NCBI GenBank assembly: GCA_963715675.1
Contig: OY970265.1
Location: 3,782,001-3,846,000 of the forward strand
Direction of reading: 5' to 3'
Origin: DASVWZ01 sp963715675
GTDB taxonomy: Bacteria > Acidobacteriota > Terriglobia > Terriglobales > Acidobacteriaceae
DNA length: 64,000 bases
This document shows positions 1-13,500 of the stretch, one piece after another. The position numbers were made by a program, and so were the translations under genes. The notes below the pieces were generated by a model. The model worked only from the letters and a program-made list of their open reading frames with translations. It searched no databases and was not told where the DNA came from. Every line of letters begins with the position of its first letter. The stretch's first letter is position 1.

Positions 1-1
1 C

Positions 2-151
2 GAGAAAACCAAGGACCAGGTCTCAGCCAAGCGGACGCTGGAAGTGCTCGCCGATTTCAGCGACCCGACGCTGGAGCAGGCCGTCGTGGTGCCGTCGTTC
101 CGCAAGTGCTACCAGGACCAGGCTTGCAGCATGAAAGCAGCGATGAAGTAG
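2..151 (+). CDS. C-terminal end of an unidentified protein (partial)
   Basis: An open frame enters from the window edge and ends at a TAG at 149-151, giving 49 residues. The tail is hydrophilic and probably helical, with two cysteines (FRKCYQDQAC) close to the end and a lysine-rich finish (MKAAMK). No family can be named from this fragment. It lies on the same strand as lon, 360 bases upstream. Confidence that it is coding rests on an uninterrupted frame with third-position G/C typical of the neighbouring genes. Confidence 0.5.
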   Translation, partial: EKTKDQVSAKRTLEVLADFSDPTLEQAVVVPSFRKCYQDQACSMKAAMK

Positions 152-511
152 GGCCGCGACAGACTGTGCAGACACGCAAACCGCCGCTCGCGCCTGCAAG
201 ATTTCTTGTGCCGCCGTCACTCTCCGCCGATCCTGCGTTCTTGCTCTGTGCCGTCGATATCGTCTGGGACATCCTCGCCCGTGAAGAAAAAGAGGGCCGC
301 GCGCCAGACTCGACCGTGCGTCGTATTAGCGCTGCAGTTTGGCCAGGCTCAAGTCCTGCACTTCCCAGACTTTGACCGAACTTCGGTTTCGTGCAAACCT
401 CGGAGAGAAGGTATAGAATCCAAACGCTTACAGGGCAGTGAGGGAATCCTGGTTGCATCTTTTGGGGCGTTTCCCTCATCAAACTTGAGCAAGATACACT
501 CAAGGTGAAAA
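152..511. other. Intergenic region upstream of lon
   Basis: No convincing gene is seen. The stretch contains a TATAGAAT box at 412-419 without a good -35 partner, and a perfect 7-bp inverted repeat GAGGGAA (440-446) / TTCCCTC (471-477). The HAIR operator next to lon is listed separately. The short overlapping frames here have no Shine-Dalgarno sequence or recognisable protein. Confidence 0.5.
484..504. promoter_or_regulatory. HAIR operator (HspR-binding inverted repeat) upstream of lon
   Basis: The sequence reads CTTGAGC, seven bases (AAGATAC), then ACTCAAG. The established HAIR consensus for the MerR-family heat-shock repressor HspR is CTTGAGT-N7-ACTCAAG, so 13 of 14 defined bases match with exact spacing. 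It ends 7 bases before the lon ATG and overlaps the AAGGTG ribosome binding site. In Streptomyces, lon belongs to the HspR regulon, so target and operator agree. No hspR gene is in the window. Confidence 0.75.
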
Positions 512-2938
<2,427 letters not shown>

Positions 2939-3217
2939 CGAGGGCCACTCCGCAACAGGCTCATTCCAACAGGTCCTTCCCCGACCTAAGGTCGAGCCTT
3001 GACCGAAATCCCATCCAAGTTGGATTCCGTGATTGAGACCATTACGCGGTCTATCCCTTCCCACAATCCGGGCCCTGTAGCCGGGCCGGTTTGGCGGCAA
3101 CTTCGCGAGGTAACCGATCGCGTTCGGCACCCCCGAGCGGCGGCGTACCCGGCGCCCGATCCAGTGGCTTGGCTTGCAGGACGCGGCAAATGGACGGAAA
3201 CCGGCCCCAGAACAGCC
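2939..3217. other. Intergenic region downstream of lon
   Basis: No supported gene. GC-rich sequence with short imperfect inverted repeats, for example around the GGGCCC/CCGG run at 3070-3090. A frame crossing it from 2999 to 3295 has no Shine-Dalgarno sequence and a proline/arginine-rich translation typical of non-coding GC-rich DNA. Confidence 0.4.
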
Positions 3218-3246
3218 TTGCGTCGCGGGTGGGATGGGTGTATATT
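3218..3246 (+). promoter_or_regulatory. Sigma70-type promoter for the secreted propeller gene
   Basis: TTGCGT (3218-3223) and TATATT (3241-3246) are separated by 17 bases. This places the transcription start about 30 bases before the ATG at 3285. Read by eye only. Confidence 0.5.
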
Positions 3247-3284
3247 GAGCGCCGCTCTTGAAGGTAAGCATCAGGAGATTCGTA

Positions 3285-4475
3285 ATGAGAGGTGAAAAGA
3301 TGAGAAAGCAATTGGTTGGAACCGCACTGGTAATGTTGTCGGCCTGCCTTTTATTGCCGGAACTGCGCGCGGCAGACGCGAAAAGCACGCAGTTCGTGAT
3401 CACCAATAACAACCTCAGCAGCACCAATACCATCTCGGCTCTCGCGCTCAGCGGCGGAAGCTTGAATTTTCTTGGCAGCCTTAGCACCGGGGGAGACGGC
3501 TCCGGCGGCGGCTCGTTCGCCATTCCTCGGGCGGTAATTTATCTGCATGGTAGCGATAAATGCGGCTTTTTCAGCGATTCCGGCAGCAGCGACATCGCCT
3601 CGTTCAAAGAAGTCACAAGCGGTGGGAAGAAAGTGGGGAACTTCAAGGACCCCAAAGGTTCCGGCGGCTCTGGAACCTCGGGAGGTATCGGGCTCACGAT
3701 CGGCGGGGACTACTTGTTCGCCGGCTACGCCGGGAGTAGCAACATCGGCGTATTCAAGATTCTCCCAGGTTGCAAACTGAAACTGATGGGCACAAAAAAC
3801 ATTCCGAGTCCGGCAGCTGGCTTGAGGGCTACACCCAATGGCAAAACCCTGGTGGTGGCTTATGGGTATGGAGCCAACCAGGTGGATTCCCTCTCGGTCG
3901 GCGCCAATGGCAAGCTCACCGAACACGGGCCATACAAGGCGACCGCCGGCGCGGCGGGCGTGGATATCACCAAGGACGGAAAGTACGCCATCTTCGGGGA
4001 TGCCGTCGGCACCTCGACGGAGATCGAAATCTTTCCTATCAATGCCAATGGTTCGCTGGGCAAGGACAACAATTTCGGCGGAGACGGCAGCCTCGGTGCC
4101 GGCAAGGATTCCAGCAATGTGTGGCTCAGTCCAAACGAGAAGTTTCTGTTCGTAACCAATAACTTGTCAGCCCAGATCACTTCTCTGACCTTCAGCGAAA
4201 AGCCTCTCGGGCTTTCTTACGTCAATATCACGACCCTCAAGGATGCATCGCAGATCATTTCCACCGCCGAGAACACCACTGCGGCGGCAACCGGCAACGG
4301 AGGGTACCTCTACGTGAGCGAATACAGCGATCCCAACTCCTTTGTCGCTTTGCTGAAGATCAATTCGGATGGCTCGACAACGGAAGTGGCCGGGTCGCCG
4401 TTTGCCATCACGGTCTCGAACGGTGGCGGCCCAGGCCTGCAGTCTCTGGCGGGGTATCCTACTCGGGGCTTCTAG
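3285..4475 (+). CDS. Secreted beta-propeller (YncE/lactonase-like) protein
   Basis: 396 residues. The chosen ATG has AGGAG at 3273-3277; a second ATG at 3300 is also possible. An N-terminal signal peptide (MRKQLVGTALVML... ending ELRAADA) implies export. The rest is low in charge and rich in Gly/Ser/Thr, with repeating strand units such as YLFAGYAGSS, KYAIFGDA and KFLFVTNN, as in seven-bladed propellers of the YncE/6-phosphogluconolactonase type. Two cysteines (SDKCGFF and LPGCKLK) are conserved in the paralogue at 47315-48493, suggesting a disulfide. No catalytic residues can be assigned, and a lactonase activity should not be assumed. Confidence 0.8.
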   Translation: MRGEKMRKQLVGTALVMLSACLLLPELRAADAKSTQFVITNNNLSSTNTISALALSGGSLNFLGSLSTGGDGSGGGSFAIPRAVIYLHGSDKCGFFSDSGSSDIASFKEVTSGGKKVGNFKDPKGSGGSGTSGGIGLTIGGDYLFAGYAGSSNIGVFKILPGCKLKLMGTKNIPSPAAGLRATPNGKTLVVAYGYGANQVDSLSVGANGKLTEHGPYKATAGAAGVDITKDGKYAIFGDAVGTSTEIEIFPINANGSLGKDNNFGGDGSLGAGKDSSNVWLSPNEKFLFVTNNLSAQITSLTFSEKPLGLSYVNITTLKDASQIISTAENTTAAATGNGGYLYVSEYSDPNSFVALLKINSDGSTTEVAGSPFAITVSNGGGPGLQSLAGYPTRGF

Positions 4476-4564
4476 GAACTTAGCGCCGACGGCGCCTGCA
4501 AGACGATGCTTTGCCCCGCGGGGCCGCATGCCTTTACATGCTGCCCCTCGAGGAAGGCCCACTC

Positions 4565-4663
4565 ATGATGTACTACATGGGATTCGAAATCGCCGTCCTC
4601 ATGCTTCTGTTGGGAATCGGGATCGCGATCGTCGTCATGCGCCGCTTTGTGGGCAGGGATTAG
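4565..4663 (+). CDS. 32-residue single-span membrane miniprotein
   Basis: A short frame starts ATG-ATG at 4565 and ends TAG at 4661-4663. A strong Shine-Dalgarno AGGAAGG (4551-4557) lies 7 bases before the ATG. The product begins MMYYMGFEIAV, continues with about 18 uninterrupted hydrophobic residues (LMLLLGIGIAIVV) and ends in the positive cluster MRRFVGRD, the layout of a small single-pass inner-membrane protein with a cytoplasmic C-terminus. It lies about 90 bases past the propeller gene on the same strand. No family recognised; the function is unknown. Confidence 0.6.
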   Translation: MMYYMGFEIAVLMLLLGIGIAIVVMRRFVGRD

Positions 4664-4665
4664 GT

Positions 4666-4692
4666 CTCCCACACACACTCGCATGCAGTACC
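4666..4692 (-). repeat. Fragment resembling the 3' part of 5S rRNA
   Basis: 27 bases match the antisense of the 5S gene at 6990-7016 in 24 positions, without gaps (both begin CTCCCACACAC and end TGCAGTACC). It begins immediately after the miniprotein stop codon. A remnant of a 5S copy is the simplest reading; chance similarity is possible. Confidence 0.45.
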
Positions 4693-4731
4693 TCGCTTCG
4701 CTCGCGCATCGGAAAGACAAGACTTGTGTGT

Positions 4732-5580
4732 CTATCCCAGAATCACGTGGGTGATCCCCTGCCACCAGGAAGGATTGTGTCTCCACAGGTAAACCGAGAG
4801 GCTTTGGCCCACGATCAATAACGGCAGGGCGACGCGATACACCTTGTGGACGCGCCGATCTACCAGCAGGTCGCGCGCAACGCCGAGAAGAATTAGCACG
4901 TCCAGGCAGGGAAAATAGAGATCGTGGTTGAACACGTAGTCGAAGCGGCCAAAGGCCGCGTCCATGAGCCCGCAGGTTGCGATGAAGATCAGGCGGCGAT
5001 GCAGTTCTGGTTTCGTCCGCCAATAGACGGCAAGCGCAATGAGCACGCCAAAAGCGATCATGTCATAGAACGGGATGCTCAGAAAAGCGTCGACGCCAGT
5101 CTGATGGAGCTGAGCCTTGTCAAAGCGGGTCATGATGACGGCCGTGGTGACGCCCAGCGGAACCATCACCGCGGCGAGCCCGGCGCCAAACCAGCCGATC
5201 GAGCGATGCCAACTGACTTTGCGCACACGAACCAGGATCGACTGAAAAATAAAGAAAATCACCCACCCGGCGAAGCAGGCGCCATGAATCCATAGAATGC
5301 CGGGCCGCGGTATTGCTGCGTGGAACAGGCTATCGCCGACCGTGCGGCTGAAGCCGGCGACCACAATCGCGGCCATCAGCAGCGACATCGCGAAATAAAA
5401 ATAGCGACACACGATCCCGTTGCGACCGGTCACGGTCAGCGGGCTCGCCTTTTTCTCCAGGCCTACGACAGGCCCGATGATGCGTTCTGCATTGACAGTG
5501 GACATAGAAGGTTGAGCCGGGACCGCCATCCTGCTTGCCCGGTCTACGAGAGGATACACGTCGAGTGCCCTGCGAGCCAT
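4732..5580 (-). CDS. Uncharacterised multi-pass membrane protein
   Basis: 282 residues from the first ATG; starts at 5529 or 5505 are also possible because no Shine-Dalgarno sequence decides it. From about residue 45 there are six or seven hydrophobic spans, beginning YFYFAMSLLMAAIVVAGF. Histidines sit at membrane edges (WIHGACFAGWVIFF, SWHRSIGW and PELHRRLIF), a pattern seen in haem- or metal-binding membrane proteins of the DUF2306 type, but I cannot assign the family with confidence. The last span ends at LWRHNPSWW. A REP hairpin lies just upstream of the first ATG. Confidence 0.7.
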   Translation of the reverse strand: MARRALDVYPLVDRASRMAVPAQPSMSTVNAERIIGPVVGLEKKASPLTVTGRNGIVCRYFYFAMSLLMAAIVVAGFSRTVGDSLFHAAIPRPGILWIHGACFAGWVIFFIFQSILVRVRKVSWHRSIGWFGAGLAAVMVPLGVTTAVIMTRFDKAQLHQTGVDAFLSIPFYDMIAFGVLIALAVYWRTKPELHRRLIFIATCGLMDAAFGRFDYVFNHDLYFPCLDVLILLGVARDLLVDRRVHKVYRVALPLLIVGQSLSVYLWRHNPSWWQGITHVILG

Positions 5581-5593
5581 CTTTTTCGTGTGG

Positions 5594-5613
5594 CGCGGGC
5601 ATTCCTGCCCGCG
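5594..5613. repeat. REP hairpin
   Basis: CGCGGGC, six bases, GCCCGCG: a perfect 7-bp stem. It belongs to the family of hairpins (GCGGGCA or GCGGACA stems flanked by GCCAC) that surround the RAYT gene at 5758. Confidence 0.7.
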
Positions 5614-5726
5614 AAAGGGCCGGCCTGCAGATTTCCCTTATTGGAACTGACCGAGCCTTCCATCCATTACTTCTCTTGACCGGATCATCTGAGATCACGG
5701 AATCTGACGAATAGCACGCTCTTTTT

Positions 5727-5748
5727 GCGCGGACAAGAATGTCCGTGC
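5727..5748. repeat. REP hairpin adjacent to the RAYT start
   Basis: GCGCGGAC...GTCCGTGC hairpin with one G/T pair, followed by CAC. It lies 9 bases before the RAYT start codon and so covers its translation initiation region. Confidence 0.7.
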
Positions 5749-5757
5749 CACACGTCT

Positions 5758-6225
5758 ATGCTTACCAACAGGTACGAATACCGCAGGCGCCTGCCTCATT
5801 TTCAGAAGGCAGACCGGCCGATTTTCGTGACCTTTCGAAGGGGGCTGCGAACGGCTCTTCCCGATGATTGTCGCGACGTGGTTTTAGGCTGCTGTTTGCG
5901 CGGGAACGGAACGAGGTTTCATCTGCACGCGGCGGTCGTCATGCCAGAACATGTCCACCTGCTGCTCGCACCCATGAGAGACGTGAATGGAAATGTCTTC
6001 TGCCTGGTTGACATATCGAGAGGGATCAAGGGCGCGTCGGCGCGGCGCGTGAATCAGCTGTTAGGAAGCTGTGGACCAGTGTGGCAGGAAGAATCGTTTG
6101 ACCACGTGATTCGCAACGAAGAGAGTATGCGCCAAAAGATAGAGTACATCCGGCAGAATCCGGTCAGAAGGGGACTGACGAGAGTTCCGGAAGAATATCG
6201 TTGGCTGTGGGTCGAACAGGTGTAG
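5758..6225 (+). CDS. REP-associated tyrosine transposase (RAYT, Y1_Tnp family)
   Basis: 155 residues from the ATG at 5758; a TTG at 5725 would start inside the REP hairpin and is less likely. The HUH motif is seen as MPEHVHLLL, which coordinates the metal, and the candidate nucleophilic tyrosine lies in KIEYIRQNPVRRG, the usual end of the family. RAYTs are single-strand nucleases related to IS200/IS605 transposases and are thought to spread REP hairpins. Hairpins of matching type lie at 5594, 5727, 6241 and 6287, forming a REPtron-like unit. The gene looks intact. Confidence 0.9.
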   Translation: MLTNRYEYRRRLPHFQKADRPIFVTFRRGLRTALPDDCRDVVLGCCLRGNGTRFHLHAAVVMPEHVHLLLAPMRDVNGNVFCLVDISRGIKGASARRVNQLLGSCGPVWQEESFDHVIRNEESMRQKIEYIRQNPVRRGLTRVPEEYRWLWVEQV

Positions 6226-6240
6226 GGCGGACCGGTGTAG

Positions 6241-6260
6241 GGCGGACATTCTTGTCCGCC
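6241..6260. repeat. REP hairpin downstream of RAYT
   Basis: GGCGGACA, TTCT, TGTCCGCC: a perfect 8-bp stem with a 4-base loop, 15 bases after the RAYT stop codon. Confidence 0.75.
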
Positions 6261-6286
6261 AACTTTTCCCTGGCTCCAGTCTTTTT

Positions 6287-6304
6287 GCGGGCAGGAATGC
6301 CCGC
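6287..6304. repeat. REP hairpin
   Basis: GCGGGCA, GGAA, TGCCCGC: a perfect 7-bp stem followed by GCCAC. The preceding CTTTTT matches the flank of the 5727 copy, so the repeat unit extends beyond the hairpin. Confidence 0.75.
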
Positions 6305-6313
6305 GCCACATAA

Positions 6314-6401
6314 AAAAGCCGATCATGTTTCCATGACTGGCCTTTATTTATGCCGGCAATTTGAGGCGCTTTGTGGGCGGCGAAGCGGGAGCCCGCAGCC
6401 G
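6314..6401. repeat. Duplicated flanks of the 5S rRNA locus without the 5S gene
   Basis: Bases 6335-6359 are identical over 25 positions to 6956-6980, the distal edge of the 5S gene and its terminator. Bases 6362-6379 then match 7093-7110 (16 of 18), and 6386-6401 match 7137-7152 exactly (CGGGAGCCCGCAGCCG). The sequences that flank the real 5S gene on both sides are thus here next to each other with the 5S itself missing. A degenerate copy of the terminator hairpin (6314-6345, loop TTTC) is part of it. Confidence 0.65.
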
Positions 6402-6438
6402 GGATCGAGCGGAGGCGGAGCCGAAGGATCCCGCTCGG

Positions 6439-6943
6439 CTACGCTGTCGTCGGCTTGCTTTGGCTCCCGGCTTCCAGGCTATGGCTCAAGATTCTGCGTG
6501 AAATAGTTATCTGTGCCGTTCCGATGAGCAGAAAAATCACCATCAGTCCGGACACGAACCAAGAGGGATCTTTGCCACGTTCAACCAGCCAGGCAGCTGG
6601 CAAACGAGGTTCTAGGAAGAAAGCGAGGGTTTGGACCGTGAAAATTAGAACGAAGAAAGCGGCGTGGATAACGAGCAATCGGTGTATCGCCCGCTGCACC
6701 GCTTTGTTCCGCAGGCTATATCCGCCACCCAACCACCTCGATCCCATAAACACAAACCAGAAAACCATGGCAGTGTAGGAGATGAAGGTTCGCGCTTGGA
6801 ATTCCCACACTGTCTCCGAAAACGGTATAGAGGCAGAACAGGCCAAAAACTAGCGCCATGAGTCCAAAGAAATATATTGCTGCCTGCTTCACAACATCAC
6901 GAATTGTAGCTGGAAACCCATTCGTGGAAAAGGAAAAGGCCAA
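6439..6943 (-). pseudogene. Frameshifted small membrane protein gene
   Basis: Two overlapping minus-strand frames together give one membrane protein of about 165 residues. The N-terminal part (KQAAIYFFGLMALVFGLF) is in one frame and the remainder (TFISYTAMVFWFVFMGSRW, then AIHRLLVIHAAFFVLIF and WFVSGLMVIFLLIG) is in another. The frame change of one base falls near 6795-6815. The only start for the first frame is a TTG inside the 5S terminator, so the 5' end may also be lost. A sequencing error is the alternative. The predicted product has four hydrophobic spans; family unknown. Confidence 0.6.
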
Positions 6944-6966
6944 TCTGATTTCTCAGACTGGCCTTT
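6935..6966 (-). terminator. Intrinsic terminator of the rRNA operon
   Basis: A 14-bp stem with one mismatch, AAAGGCCAATCTGA / TCAGACTGGCCTTT, around a TTTC loop, directly past the 5S 3' end. Read on the minus strand it is followed by TTTTCCTTTTCC. The plus-strand side also has a T-rich tail, so it may work in both directions. Confidence 0.75.
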
Positions 6967-6971
6967 ATTTA

Positions 6972-7089
<118 letters not shown>

Positions 7090-7481
7090 AGCTGAGGCGT
7101 TTTGCGGGCGTGATGCGAGTCTCCGTAGGAGACGACCGGGAGCCCGCAGCCGAAGTCCTGAGGCGCGCTGTTTGCGCCCAAGGATCTCCGACCGCCATCT
7201 CGGTGTCAGATCAACTGATCTCTTCATCAGCTGACCTAACGAACTTTCAAAGATCCGGAGGACAATGCCTCACAACTGAATAGATTGGGGTGTGGCTTAC
7301 TTTCATATTTGTTTACTTCCGATTTCTGCCACGCGTTACTTCGGCTTTTCGTCGGCGCCAGTCGTCAGTACTGATCTCAGTCTGGTCCAGTTTCTGACCA
7401 GTCGCTGAGCACGCTGCAGCTCTCGAACAGTTTCGAACTGAAAGCTGACAGCTGAGTGCTGACGGCTGTTTTTCATGCACC
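7090..7481 (-). other. 23S-5S spacer
   Basis: About 390 bases with no gene, long for a 23S-5S spacer. It holds one flank of the 5S duplication (7093-7152) and, near the 23S end, the heptamer-periodic tract at 7435-7469. Confidence 0.7.
7435..7469. repeat. Heptamer-periodic repeat, 23S-5S spacer
   Basis: Five consecutive 7-mers in register: GAACTGA, AAGCTGA, CAGCTGA, GTGCTGA, CGGCTGT. The shared core is GCTGA. Confidence 0.7.
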
Positions 7482-7494
7482 GAGTAAATTTTAT

Positions 7495-7501
<7 letters not shown>
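7482..7501. repeat. 23S rRNA processing stalk (3' arm)
   Basis: This 20-base arm (GAGTAAATTTTATGGTCAAG) is the exact reverse complement of 10448-10467. It brings the two ends of 23S together as the double-stranded stalk normally cut by RNase III. Confidence 0.85.
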
Positions 7502-10447
<2,946 letters not shown>

Positions 10448-10454
<7 letters not shown>

Positions 10455-10467
10455 ATAAAATTTACTC
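10448..10467. repeat. 23S rRNA processing stalk (5' arm)
   Basis: Exact reverse complement of 7482-7501; pairs with it in the precursor RNA. Confidence 0.85.
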
Positions 10468-10476
10468 AGCACACTT

Positions 10477-10511
10477 GAGCTTCTAGCTCCTAGCTTTTGG
10501 CTACTAGCTAA
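10477..10511. repeat. Heptamer-periodic repeat, tRNA-Ala to 23S spacer (first tract)
   Basis: Five 7-mers in register: GAGCTTC, TAGCTCC, TAGCTTT, TGGCTAC, TAGCTAA. Confidence 0.65.
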
Positions 10512-10571
10512 ATCACTCAAACACGCCGCGCAAACTCTATGGGCCTCTTATCCTGCTCCTCGCGTGAATCA

Positions 10572-10641
10572 GTTGTCGGCTCCCAGTTGTCGGTTACCAA
10601 GAGTTCATCCCGACGACCAACGACCGAAGACCGATGACTGG
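10572..10641. repeat. Heptamer-periodic inverted repeat, tRNA-Ala to 23S spacer (second tract)
   Basis: Ten 7-mers in continuous register. The left half has GTTGTCG twice; the right half has CGACCAA, CGACCGA, AGACCGA. The halves are complementary, so the tract can fold into an imperfect hairpin. The rest of this spacer (10642-10888) shows CCCGCCTAGGCGGG at 10751-10764 and no gene. Confidence 0.65.
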
Positions 10642-10888
10642 CTTCACACACCAGCAGGGTTTTTCAGGCACTCATAAAAATTTACACGCCTTGTAATTTG
10701 CCCAATCTATTCAGTTGTCAAATATCGTCCTCGCCAGCTTTCACTGGCCACCCGCCTAGGCGGGCTTGGGTTTTACCGAGAGCCATCAGCATACTGCTGA
10801 CAGCTTTCTTCCAACCCAATGTTCGGCGCCAAGCAACCTTCTCTAACCGTGATACGGATTCGGTTGTCGCATGACGCCCAACATCAGG

Positions 10889-11083
10889 TTAGCGCATGTC
10901 CTTGGTCAACTGTTCTATCGACCTTTTCATTCCTTTCGTTCTGGTCTTGAAGCGCTCAATCTGCGGGAAAACCTCATGTACATTTTCAGCCGGCACGCGA
11001 AACGTGAACTCTAGGTTCTTACCTTTGGCCTTAACACGCAATTCAATTGGCCATACCCAGCGTCCGCGCTTTTTCTTAGCCAT
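10889..11083 (-). CDS. 64-residue basic protein encoded inside the rRNA operon
   Basis: The frame starts at ATG 11083 with GGGAGG eight bases upstream and lies between tRNA-Ala and 23S, co-directional with the rRNA. The product starts MAKKKRGRWVWPIEL, has a central stretch of alternating hydrophobic residues (KNLEFTFRVPAENV) likely to form strands, and ends in the basic helix RFKTRTKGMKRSIEQL. Lys plus Arg exceed a quarter of residues, which fits nucleic-acid binding, but no family is recognised. Co-transcription with rRNA would link its dose to ribosome synthesis; that is inference. Confidence 0.65.
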   Translation of the reverse strand: MAKKKRGRWVWPIELRVKAKGKNLEFTFRVPAENVHEVFPQIERFKTRTKGMKRSIEQLTKDMR

Positions 11084-11138
11084 ACACATTGCCTCCCGAT
11101 CCCACGTCTTGATCTTCCCTTCCGGGGCGATTGAATTC

Positions 11139-11214
11139 TGGTGGAGCTGACCGGGATCGAACCGGTGGCCTCCTGGTTGCAAACCAGGCGCTCTCCCAGC
11201 TGAGCTACAGCCCC
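11139..11214 (-). tRNA. tRNA-Ala (anticodon TGC)
   Basis: 76 bases beginning GGGGCTGTAGCTCAGC, anticodon loop TTGCAAC, T-arm GGTTCGATCCC, and an encoded CCA. Standard second tRNA of bacterial 16S-23S spacers. Confidence 0.97.
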
Positions 11215-11220
11215 AATTCC

Positions 11221-11283
11221 GTCGTTCGTCTTTGGTCGTTCGTCGTTCGCAAAAGCCAACGACCAACGACGCACGACCAACGA
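11221..11283. repeat. Heptamer-periodic inverted repeat between the two tRNAs
   Basis: Nine 7-mers in perfect register fill the whole spacer: GTCGTTC, GTCTTTG, GTCGTTC, GTCGTTC, GCAAAAG, then CCAACGA, CCAACGA, CGCACGA, CCAACGA. The first four are near complements of the last four, giving a long hairpin with GCAAAAG as loop. Confidence 0.8.
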
Positions 11284-11291
11284 CTGATTTC

Positions 11292-11368
11292 TGGTGGGCC
11301 TGGGTAGAATTGAACTACCGACCTCACCCTTATCAGGGGTGCGCTCTAGCCAACTGAGCTACAGGCCC
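11292..11368 (-). tRNA. tRNA-Ile (anticodon GAT)
   Basis: 77 bases beginning GGGCCTGTAGCTCAGTTGG, anticodon loop CTGATAA, T-arm GGTAGTTCAATTCTACC, and an encoded CCA. It is the first tRNA downstream of 16S. Confidence 0.97.
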
Positions 11369-11393
11369 GGTATCTCGATCACTCCCGGAGCCC

Positions 11394-11477
11394 AGCTTTC
11401 GTTAGCTCCCCGCTGTCAGCGCTCAGCCGTCAGCCAGATTCGACTGAGAGCTGAAAGCTGAAAGCTGAGAGCTTCGG
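11394..11477. repeat. Heptamer-periodic inverted repeat, 16S to tRNA-Ile spacer
   Basis: Twelve 7-mers in unbroken register. The left arm includes GTCAGCG, CTCAGCC, GTCAGCC; the right arm ACTGAGA, GCTGAAA, GCTGAAA, GCTGAGA. The arms are complementary around AGATTCG. The rest of the spacer to 11695 shows nothing recognisable. Confidence 0.8.
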
Positions 11478-11691
11478 AAATTTTTCGAGGACAAGGTTGA
11501 ACGTGCATCCCAGCTAAGCCGGGACGGACCATCATGGACAGAGAACTTGAGAAAGAGAGATCCGAACGGGTTTCCCGGATTTCTTCTCAGGTTACGGGAA
11601 GAAAAACAGGGTACATGGCAACCTCTCACGTATGTTTAATCCCACGTCGCTCCGAAGAGCTGTGGGCCGCGTGAGTGCCATGACGTTCTCT

Positions 11692-13196
<1,505 letters not shown>

Positions 13197-13452
13197 ACCT
13201 GTCGTCTGTCGACGGGTAGTAGACAGACTTGCCATCTCCGCCGCTCGAAAGGGCGTGATGGCGACCACCTGGATCCGAAGATCCGGTGGCCTATCTTGTG
13301 AGATCGCTCGGATTTTCACCCAAGCTTCCATCTCACGACTGGCACGTTCAACCTAGTTGTCAAAGACCGATCCGCTTTCCGCCTGAGCGGCGCGCTTTCA
13401 GTCCAGGCGAACCCGCTACTCGAGCGAATCCGACTGTCCTCGAAACCTTTTA

Positions 13453-13482
13453 AAGTTACCGACTCCATCACCGCGCTGTCAA
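13453..13482 (-). promoter_or_regulatory. rRNA operon promoter
   Basis: On the minus strand a perfect -35 TTGACA (13482-13477) is followed after 18 bases by TAACTT (13458-13453), then TAAAAGG. The start point would be about 250 bases before the 16S 5' end. The leader between contains an inverted repeat CTGTCGTCTGTC / GACAGAC near 13200-13230. Confidence 0.7.
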
Positions 13483-13500
13483 CCCATTGTAATCACAGGA

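Noticed and set aside
2999..3295. Open frame between lon and the propeller gene
   Set aside because: No Shine-Dalgarno sequence, Pro/Arg-rich translation, and it overlaps the promoter and ribosome binding site of the 3285 gene.
6061..6326. Minus-strand frames antisense to the RAYT
   Set aside because: The HUH and YIRQNP motifs on the plus strand identify the real gene; the antisense frames include REP hairpins.
11011..11280. Longer minus-strand frames reaching through tRNA-Ala
   Set aside because: They run through the tRNA and the heptamer spacer; the supported start of the small gene is at 11083.
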